From an uncultured Oscillospiraceae bacterium (GTDB lineage Bacteria; Bacillota; Clostridia; Oscillospirales; Oscillospiraceae), in NCBI GenBank assembly GCA_934572325.1, contig CAKTKT010000059.1, forward strand, positions 1 to 11,102: 11,102 nt of DNA, given 5' to 3'. Positions 5,601-11,102 of this stretch are shown piece by piece. The notes under the pieces are model-generated. The model was not told where the DNA came from, made no database searches, and saw nothing but the letters and a program-made list of their open reading frames with translations. Position 1 is the first letter of the stretch, and each line of letters begins with the position of its first letter. A program made the translations under genes and the position numbers.

Positions 5601-5942
5601 ATGGATCTGGTCAAAGTTCTCAGCGAGCAGTACATGAAGCCCGAGCTTCCCGTGATGAACGTCGGCGACACCGTGCGTGTCCTCGTCCTCGTCAAGGAGG
5701 GCAACCGTGAGCGTACCCAGGCATTCGAGGGCACGATCATTGCCAAGAAGCACGGTGGCATCAACGAGACCATTACCGTCCGCCGTATTTCCTACGGCGT
5801 CGGCTGTGAGAAGGTATTTCCCGTACATTCTCCCTCTATCGTCTCTGTCACCACCGTCCGCAGGGGTAAAGTTCGCAGAGCGAAGCTCTACTATCTGCGT
5901 GACCGCGTCGGTAAGAAGGCGAAGGTCAAGGAGCGCCTGTAA
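5601..5942 (+). CDS. rplS: 50S ribosomal protein L19
   Basis: 113 aa, the usual length for bacterial L19. The sequence carries the family hallmarks: VGDTVRVLVLVKEGNRERTQ, FEGTIIAKKHGGINETITVR, the segment ISYGVGCEKVFPVHSPSIVS, and the C-terminal VRRGKVRRAKLYYLRDRVGK followed by KAKVKERL. L19 sits at the 30S-50S interface in the large subunit. In many bacteria rplS follows rpsP, rimM and trmD. Here it stands alone with its own promoter, structured leader and terminator, between glycosyltransferase genes, so it is transcribed as a single-gene unit. Its codon use is richer in C-ending codons than its neighbours, as expected for a highly expressed gene. No defect is seen. Confidence 0.98.
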   Translation: MDLVKVLSEQYMKPELPVMNVGDTVRVLVLVKEGNRERTQAFEGTIIAKKHGGINETITVRRISYGVGCEKVFPVHSPSIVSVTTVRRGKVRRAKLYYLRDRVGKKAKVKERL

Positions 5943-5960
5943 GCTGCACGGCGCGTCGCA

Positions 5961-5995
5961 AAAAGCATCTTCTGGTTTTCAGAAGATGCTTTTTG
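5961..5995 (+). terminator. Strong, symmetrical intrinsic terminator after rplS
   Basis: A perfect 15-bp stem pairs AAAAAGCATCTTCTG (5961-5975) with CAGAAGATGCTTTTT (5981-5995) around GTTTT. Because the stem begins with five A and ends with five T, it can terminate transcription from either side. It isolates rplS from the glycan operon that starts 46 bp later. Confidence 0.92.
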
Positions 5996-6041
5996 CATAT
6001 AAAATGGCTGTAATCTGTAATAAGATAGGGGGGATTGACGG

Positions 6042-7511
6042 ATGGAGAAACAGAAGAGTATTATAAGCAGACTCTGCGACAACTGGCTGTTCATTCTCAT
6101 CGCCGCCCAGCCGGTGCTGGACGTGCTTGCATACTGGACGAACAACACGCACTCCAGTTGGGCGGGCTATATCCGCCTTGCAATAATGGTCGCGCTGCCG
6201 GTGGTAATGCTCATCCGTCTTGAAAAAAAGAAGCGCTTTCTGATATGCATGCTGATAATAGGCGCGTTCTGCGTGCTGCACGCCCTCAACTGCCTGCGCG
6301 TCGGGTATATCGACCCAATGCGCGACATTTCGTATATGGCGCGCGTGGCGCAGGTGCCGGTGCTGACGGTGTGCTTTGTGTACGCTGTGCGCGACGAGCG
6401 CATGAAGAATCAGGCTGTCCGCGCGATGGAGATCGCCGCCGCGCTCGTGCTGCTCGCGCTTGTGCTTGCGATCGTTACCGGAACGGAGAACGTCACCTAC
6501 GGTCAGGGGCTGGGTGTGAGCGGCTGGGTGATAGACAACAACCGCTGCGCCAACAGCATCACTCTTGTCACGCTCTCCTGCTTTGCGATGTACTATGCCT
6601 GTAAAAGCGACAGTAAGCTCATAAATGCCGCGATTCCCGCCATCGTGTGCGCGGTGTTTATCTCTAACGGCACAAAGGCATGCTATTACGGCATTTTTGC
6701 CGTGATGCTCGGCTTTCTGGCTTTTATACTGCTTGACCGCCTTGTCAATAAGACCGAGCTGAAAAAGCTCCTGCTCATCGTGCTTGCGGCGCTGTCTGTC
6801 GGCTCGGCGGCGGTATACCCGTATACCCCGCGCGCGAAGGTGGAGGCGATGCAGGCAAGCTCCATTGCCCTGAAGGATGAGGATGAGCTTGTGCGCCTGC
6901 TGCGGGAAAAGGGCTACGATGTGCAAAGCATGAGCGTGGAGGAGAAGCTCGCCGACCCCGTTGTGCGCGAGACCTTTGAGACATATTATCGGAAGCTCAT
7001 GTGGCACATTATGCCGGAGATGTTCGACCGCTTCGGCGTTGAGCGCATCATGCGCGAGTACGATATGACGACCTCCGCCGCGACGCTGATAGACGAGCGC
7101 CTTATGAAGCGCACCTACGCCGGTATGATATGGAGCGAGACGGACGCCCTTACAAAGCTGACGGGCTATGAGGTGTCGGAGATACACGACCCGGGCTACG
7201 ACCCGGAGAACGACTGGCCGGCGCTGTTCTTCTACTATGGCTACCTCGGCTTCGGGCTGTATATCGCTTTTATACTATATTTTATATGGAAGCTGATAAA
7301 ATACGTGCGCGGGAGCTTCAAGGGCAGCCTTAATCTGCTCAATTTCACACTGCTCATCTGCCTTGTGCTCCAGCTCGGGCTGGCGGAGTTTTCAGGTGCG
7401 CTGCTGAGGAGACCGAACGTGTCGGTGTACTTCTCTGTGGTGCTCGCGCTGATATATTACCGCACGGTGCGCGCACCGGCGGCGCTCGGAGGAACGGCGG
7501 ATGAAGCTTAG
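6042..7511 (+). CDS. O-antigen ligase / polymerase-like polytopic membrane protein
   Basis: 489 aa. About ten hydrophobic segments lie before residue 258 and after residue 392. Between them is one long hydrophilic stretch (about residues 260-390) that contains many charged residues and ends in DPENDWPALFFYYGYLGFGL. A large extracytoplasmic loop late in the chain, followed by a short group of membrane segments, is the layout of Wzy-type polymerases and WaaL-type ligases (Wzy_C-like superfamily). These join lipid-linked glycans to each other or to an acceptor outside the membrane. In Gram-positive bacteria relatives act in teichuronic acid, capsule or exopolysaccharide assembly. The ATG at 6042 follows AGGGGGG by about 8 nt. 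It is the first gene of a tight operon, its last 11 bp overlapping the GT2 gene. Polymerase and ligase activities cannot be told apart by sequence reading. Confidence 0.65.
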   Translation: MEKQKSIISRLCDNWLFILIAAQPVLDVLAYWTNNTHSSWAGYIRLAIMVALPVVMLIRLEKKKRFLICMLIIGAFCVLHALNCLRVGYIDPMRDISYMARVAQVPVLTVCFVYAVRDERMKNQAVRAMEIAAALVLLALVLAIVTGTENVTYGQGLGVSGWVIDNNRCANSITLVTLSCFAMYYACKSDSKLINAAIPAIVCAVFISNGTKACYYGIFAVMLGFLAFILLDRLVNKTELKKLLLIVLAALSVGSAAVYPYTPRAKVEAMQASSIALKDEDELVRLLREKGYDVQSMSVEEKLADPVVRETFETYYRKLMWHIMPEMFDRFGVERIMREYDMTTSAATLIDERLMKRTYAGMIWSETDALTKLTGYEVSEIHDPGYDPENDWPALFFYYGYLGFGLYIAFILYFIWKLIKYVRGSFKGSLNLLNFTLLICLVLQLGLAEFSGALLRRPNVSVYFSVVLALIYYRTVRAPAALGGTADEA

Positions 7512-8436
7512 TGTCATAATACCGGTATATAATGCGGAGAAGTATCTGCGCGAGTGCGTGGATTCCGTGCTCGAACAGACGGAAAAGGATCTGGAGATCA
7601 TCCTTGTCAACGACGGCTCGCCGGACTCATCCGGCGCGATAATAGCCGAGTATGCCGCGCGTTATCCGGACAAGGTAAGCGCCATCACCGTTGAAAACGG
7701 CGGACAGGGGCGCGCCCGCAACTTCGGCATTGCCGCCGCGCGCGGCGAGTTTTTGAGCTTTATAGACAGCGACGATCATATAGAGCCGGATATGTACGCC
7801 CTTATGCTCGCCGCGGCGGAGGAGAACGGAGCGGACGTCGTCGTGTGCGACATGGAAAAGCGCTTCGATGACGGGCGGCGCGAGTATGTCCGCGCGGCTT
7901 TGCAGGATGCGCCGCTCGCGTCTGCCGGCTCGTCGAGCAACAAGATATTCCGACGGAGCGCTGTCGGCGATGTGCGCTTCCCTGAGGGGCTGTGGTATGA
8001 GGACTTCGCGTTTTCCGCAAAGCTCCTCATGCTCAGCCGGAAAACCGTGTTTGTGGATAAACCGCTCTATATCTACCGCTGCGGGCAGCTATCGACGACG
8101 AACAACAACAATGCCCGCAAAAATCTCGATATTCTTGCGATAATGGAGGATATACGCGCCTTTGCCGATGCCGGCGGGTATCGGGATGAATTTGAGTTTC
8201 TGCTCATCAATCACGTTCTGCTCGACTCGATAAAGCGCCTCGCGCTGCAGACCTCACCCGATAAGAGGGAGGTCATCGCCGCGCTGCGCGGCTATGTGCG
8301 CGAGAATATACCCAAGCTCTCCGCCTGTGAGAGCTACCGCGCCGAGGCACGCAACCGCCGCCTCGTCATGTGGCTGAATTACCACGGCATGGAGCGGCTT
8401 GCCATCGCGCTGCTCAAGCTGAACGGGAGTATTTAA
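7501..8436 (+). CDS. Glycosyltransferase family 2 (GT-A fold)
   Basis: 311 aa. The N-terminal GT-A domain starts LSVIIPVYNAEKYLRECVDS. The nucleotide-binding NDGSPDSS lies at residues 37-44, and the metal-binding DSDD is at residues 89-92. The likely acceptor/catalytic motif WYED lies at residues 165-168 in GLWYEDFAFSAKLL. These are inverting enzymes adding a sugar from an NDP-sugar to a lipid-linked glycan at the cytoplasmic face. The C-terminal 110 residues are helical and basic. The gene overlaps the ligase-like gene by 11 bp and has GGAGGA 7 nt before its ATG, so translational coupling is likely. It is a paralogue of the GT2 at 10052-11038: both share WYED and a downstream TNNxN-x5-N-L-(D/E)-I segment. 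The donor sugar is unknown. Confidence 0.92.
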   Translation: MKLSVIIPVYNAEKYLRECVDSVLEQTEKDLEIILVNDGSPDSSGAIIAEYAARYPDKVSAITVENGGQGRARNFGIAAARGEFLSFIDSDDHIEPDMYALMLAAAEENGADVVVCDMEKRFDDGRREYVRAALQDAPLASAGSSSNKIFRRSAVGDVRFPEGLWYEDFAFSAKLLMLSRKTVFVDKPLYIYRCGQLSTTNNNNARKNLDILAIMEDIRAFADAGGYRDEFEFLLINHVLLDSIKRLALQTSPDKREVIAALRGYVRENIPKLSACESYRAEARNRRLVMWLNYHGMERLAIALLKLNGSI

Positions 8437-8456
8437 ATAGCGGGGAGAATAGACGG

Positions 8457-10007
8457 ATGACAAAGAGAAAATATATGACCTGCCTTGCGTTTACTTGGCT
8501 TCTCCTATGCTATGCGGCGGCTTGCATTTACACGGCGAAATGCGGAACGTGCTTTATAGACGCCGATATGTCGAGCGAGATGGTGCTTGCGAAGCTGCTC
8601 TCCCGCGATGGCGGCATACTCTCAAAAAACTGGTGCTATTCCAGCGAACTGAGAGTTCTCAATAACCAGCTCGTTTTCGCCCCGCTCTTTGCGCTGTTTG
8701 ATAACTGGCAGCTCGTGCGTACACTTGGCACTGCGATCGTGCTGGCAATGATGACAATGTGCTATATCTTCATGGCTCGCAGCATTAAGCTGAGTTGGGC
8801 GGGCACATTCGCATCCGGCGGCGTGCTGCTCCTGCCGCTGTCGGGGAGCTATACTTATTCGGTTCTCACCGGACTTTTTTACGTCCCGCATATTTCTCTT
8901 TCGTTTCTGCTTTTCGGACTCTATTGCCGTTATATAGGTGCGGACAGAAAAAAACCGATATTGGCTGTGTTGGCAGCGCTGCTGGCTTTTGCCGCGGGGC
9001 TCGGCGGTGTGCGGCAACTGTTCATATTCACGGCGCCCGCATTTTTTACTGCCGTAATACTGCTTTTTGAAGACGGTCTGCGGAGACCGGCTTGTGACGA
9101 ACGCAAGGAATTTGCGATGGTGAGCGTGGTTTCGCTCGCCGCATCTGCAGTGGGCTGCCTTGTTAACAGAGGCTTGCTGCAGCAGATATATATTTTCTGC
9201 AACTACGGCGAGAATACCTATGGACGCGATGTGATGTTCACGGGATTCTCAACGGAGGGGTTTAAGTTTTATATTGACAGCATTATAGAGCTTTTCGGGT
9301 ATCGCTCCGGCCCGCTTTTTTCGGGCATACTTGTATACAACATGCTTTTCGGGTGCATATTGCTTGCGGTTATGTTTGCGGTGCGGGCAGTGCTCAATGA
9401 CAAAAGTAGGATGTTCACGCTCCGTGCGGAGACGGTGTTTTTCCTGACGGCTTTTGCGATGCTTGGGCTTGTGTATTGCTTCACCGACCTTGACCGTGTT
9501 TCGCGCTACTGCGTACCGGTGGTTGTTTTTGCCGTGCCCGTTGTATTTATGAGCTTTGGACGATGGAGCGCGGAGACGAAAATCAAGTCCGCCGCAGCGG
9601 CTGTATTTGTGTGTTTGCTCGTGCTGTGCAGCACGAACACATACCGTGTTTCGAGCGGATATGATGCAAACCGTGATATTAAGGATGTGGTAAGAGTTAT
9701 CCTCAATGAGGGCTATACCGATGGCTACTCCAGCTTCTGGACGGGGAATCTTATCACGGAGCTCTCAAACGGCACTGTCGATATGCGCATTGTGGGCGGG
9801 GATATGATAGTCACGGTTGAAGATATGAGCTATGTATACGAATGGCTTCAAACGATGGAGCACAAGGATACCGTGCCAAGCGGACGGTGTTTCCTCGTGC
9901 TGTTCAACTTTGAAGCTGATCTTCCGATAGAGCCGCTGTACGCTAATCAGACGTACAGGCTATACGGTTTCAACAGCTTTGCAGAGTTTGAAACTTTGTA
10001 CAAATAA
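8457..10007 (+). CDS. Polytopic membrane protein, GT-C-like
   Basis: 516 aa with about ten to eleven hydrophobic segments between residues 8 and 395. An extracytoplasmic C-terminal domain of about 115 residues follows (from SGYDANRDIKDVVRVILNEG on). After the first membrane helix comes CFIDADMSSEM with Asp35 and Asp37. An acidic pair or single aspartate in the first outer loop is the hallmark of GT-C glycosyltransferases, which use polyprenyl-phosphate sugars outside the membrane. A conserved-looking stretch, NWCYSSELRVLNNQLVFAPL, follows. The ATG at 8457 is chosen over in-frame upstream starts inside the GT2 gene because it starts 20 bp after that gene's stop and has GGGGAGA 8 nt ahead. I cannot name a family; a GtrII-like or YfhO-like glycan-decorating role is plausible. 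It is the last gene of the operon, ended by the hairpin at 10012. Confidence 0.7.
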   Translation: MTKRKYMTCLAFTWLLLCYAAACIYTAKCGTCFIDADMSSEMVLAKLLSRDGGILSKNWCYSSELRVLNNQLVFAPLFALFDNWQLVRTLGTAIVLAMMTMCYIFMARSIKLSWAGTFASGGVLLLPLSGSYTYSVLTGLFYVPHISLSFLLFGLYCRYIGADRKKPILAVLAALLAFAAGLGGVRQLFIFTAPAFFTAVILLFEDGLRRPACDERKEFAMVSVVSLAASAVGCLVNRGLLQQIYIFCNYGENTYGRDVMFTGFSTEGFKFYIDSIIELFGYRSGPLFSGILVYNMLFGCILLAVMFAVRAVLNDKSRMFTLRAETVFFLTAFAMLGLVYCFTDLDRVSRYCVPVVVFAVPVVFMSFGRWSAETKIKSAAAAVFVCLLVLCSTNTYRVSSGYDANRDIKDVVRVILNEGYTDGYSSFWTGNLITELSNGTVDMRIVGGDMIVTVEDMSYVYEWLQTMEHKDTVPSGRCFLVLFNFEADLPIEPLYANQTYRLYGFNSFAEFETLYK

Positions 10008-10011
10008 GCGA

Positions 10012-10047
10012 CACCCCAGCCGTGCGAGGCTTCGCATGGCTGGGGTG
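10012..10047. terminator. Long hairpin between convergent genes, probable two-way terminator
   Basis: CACCCCAGCCGTGCGA (10012-10027) pairs with TCGCATGGCTGGGGTG (10032-10047) around GGCT, a 16-bp stem with one G-U pair. It lies 4 bp after the stop of the plus-strand operon and 4 bp before the end of the minus-strand GT2. Neither side has a clean U-tract (ATCATTT on plus, TTATTTG on minus), so it may work by stem strength in both directions or mainly protect 3' ends. Confidence 0.75.
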
Positions 10048-10051
10048 CTGA

Positions 10052-11038
10052 TCATTTGCCCTTTACTATGTTGTTCGCGCTCATCACGATGTGCAGACAC
10101 AGCCTGAGCCTATGGCGGATGAAAAAGTGGATCAGCCTGTATTTTGTGCTCATTTCCTTGATATAACGGTTTTCGCGGTAGTCCGGGAACTTCGTGAGAA
10201 AGTCCGCGTATAGCTTGTCCGGCACGTCACTGCGCCAGTCGGCAAGGTTGACGCGCGTACACGAGGTCAAGACCTGATTATAAAACGCCGCATATTCAAG
10301 CTGTGCGCGGTATTTCTCAAAAAGTCCGGCGGCGCGGTACGCATCGAGCATGGCGTTGACGGCGGGGATGATCTCAAGATTTCGCTGAGTGTTTTTATTA
10401 TTTGTTATAGATCCCTCACGCCTAAGGTAGTTGTGCCACGGGCGGTGGACGGAGAGCATTTTACCCGCCTTGGTGTACAGCAGGGGGGTGATGTACATAT
10501 CCTCGTACCACACGCGCCCGGGATAGTATATGCCGTTTTCCGTGAAGAGCGTGCGGCGATACAGCTTGTTCCACGCGGACGGCATTTCAAACAGCAGCTC
10601 CGGATAGCTCTCCAGCGTAAATTCGCCCTCTATGGCGCAGCCGTTCATATACTTCAGCAGCCGCCCATCCTCGTTGACCGAGCGTATGTCAAAAAAGCAC
10701 ATATCAAAGCCGCAGTCGAGCAGCTCCATCATCTCCGGCACGGCGTTGTGAGATAGATAGTCGTCGCTGTCGAGGAAGAGCAGGTATTCACCTGCCGCCG
10801 CGTCGATTCCCACGTCGCGCGCACGGCCGATTCCGCCGTTTTCCGTGGTTATTACGCGGATAAGCGCAGGGTAGCGCGCGGCATAGTCCGCGCATATACT
10901 GCCGGAGGCGTCCGTCGAGCCGTCGTTCACGAGGATTATCTCGTAGTCGTCAAGCTCAGGGTATATCACGGAATCAAGGCACTTTCCAAGGTAGTTTTCA
11001 ACATTGTATACGGGGATTATAACGCTGAGTCTCGGCAT
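10052..11038 (-). CDS. Glycosyltransferase family 2 (GT-A fold), paralogue of the operon GT2
   Basis: 328 aa from the ATG at 11038. The domain starts MPRLSVIIPVYNVENYLGKC. NDGSTD lies at residues 38-43 and DSDD at residues 90-93. Further on come NGCAIEGEFTLESYPELLFE and the WYED motif in GRVWYEDMYITPLL. The C-terminal part is basic and amphipathic (FFIRHRLRLCLHIVMSANNI), which could hold it at the membrane. The start at 11038 is preferred to 11077 because AAGGAGGG lies about 9 nt upstream on the minus strand and the family's usual N-terminus begins here; the 11077 start would lie within the predicted -10 region. It is convergent with the glycan operon and has its own promoter, so it can be regulated apart from its paralogue. 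The sugar specificity is unknown. Confidence 0.92.
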   Translation of the reverse strand: MPRLSVIIPVYNVENYLGKCLDSVIYPELDDYEIILVNDGSTDASGSICADYAARYPALIRVITTENGGIGRARDVGIDAAAGEYLLFLDSDDYLSHNAVPEMMELLDCGFDMCFFDIRSVNEDGRLLKYMNGCAIEGEFTLESYPELLFEMPSAWNKLYRRTLFTENGIYYPGRVWYEDMYITPLLYTKAGKMLSVHRPWHNYLRREGSITNNKNTQRNLEIIPAVNAMLDAYRAAGLFEKYRAQLEYAAFYNQVLTSCTRVNLADWRSDVPDKLYADFLTKFPDYRENRYIKEMSTKYRLIHFFIRHRLRLCLHIVMSANNIVKGK

Positions 11039-11067
11039 CCGTCGCTCCCTCCTTTTCACACAACAAT

Positions 11068-11097
11068 ATTCTACCACAGCCGCCGCTGTGCTTTCAA
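11068..11097 (-). promoter_or_regulatory. Promoter of the minus-strand GT2 with a palindromic spacer
   Basis: On the minus strand TTGAAA (11092-11097) and TAGAAT (11068-11073) are separated by 18 bp, about 30 bp upstream of the ATG at 11038. Inside the spacer, CACAGC (11075-11080) and GCTGTG (11085-11090) form a perfect 6-bp inverted repeat with a 4-bp centre. This is the place and size of a repressor operator. Confidence 0.6.
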
Positions 11098-11102
11098 GAT
11101 GC

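Noticed and set aside
5990..6030. A promoter directly before the ligase-like gene (TTGCAT 5994-5999, TAATAA 6018-6023)
   Set aside because: Each hexamer matches only 3 of 6 consensus bases and the -35 lies within the rplS terminator. The true promoter of this operon was not located with confidence.
5979..7187. A 402-residue open frame on the minus strand opposite the ligase-like gene
   Set aside because: It is rich in His, Arg and Ala with no domain pattern and no start signal, and it runs through the rplS terminator. The plus-strand frame shows clear membrane segments and operon spacing.

Overview
The window looks like a chromosomal piece of a GC-rich, spore-forming member of Bacillota (class Clostridia, perhaps an Oscillospirales-type gut organism). 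This rests on strong AGGAGG-like ribosome binding sites, near-consensus housekeeping (sigma-A type) promoters, a SpoIVFB-like M50 protease, a lipoprotein signal of the common clostridial form, and wall-glycan-type glycosyltransferases. The species cannot be told from sequence reading alone.

Layout. 33-1688 (minus strand): a membrane acyltransferase-3 protein and, upstream of it, a GNAT acetyltransferase. 1794-3113 (plus): a promoter whose -35/-10 spacer is exactly an (AT)9 repeat drives a Sel1-repeat lipoprotein. Its 3' part runs out of frame into a tyrosine/arginine-rich protein with a DUF7841-like C-terminus, and a strong terminator follows. This looks like a gene-fusion scar. 3114-3230: gene-free, with short repeats. 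3231-3403 (minus): tRNA-Pro(CGG) with a consensus promoter and its own terminator. 3461-4316 (plus): a small unknown protein coupled to a SpoIVFB-like site-2 protease.

4313-5440: a GT4 glycosyltransferase with its own promoter. 5469-5995: a self-contained rplS unit (promoter, structured leader, L19, perfect terminator). 6042-10007: a tightly packed operon of an O-antigen-ligase/polymerase-like membrane protein, a GT2 glycosyltransferase and a GT-C-like membrane protein. 10012-10047: a terminator shared by convergent genes. 10052-11097 (minus): a second GT2, paralogous to the first, with a promoter whose spacer carries a perfect palindrome.

Working together: the GT4, the two GT2s, the ligase/polymerase-like protein and the GT-C-like protein are probably parts of a cell-surface glycan pathway. 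Cytoplasmic GTs would build a lipid-linked oligosaccharide, and the two polytopic proteins would polymerise, transfer or decorate it outside the membrane. The acyltransferase at the left edge could O-acylate such a glycan. I see no flippase, priming transferase or sugar-nucleotide genes here, so the pathway is incomplete in this window. The least ordinary signals are the repeat-filled promoter of the lipoprotein and the out-of-frame junction within that gene.
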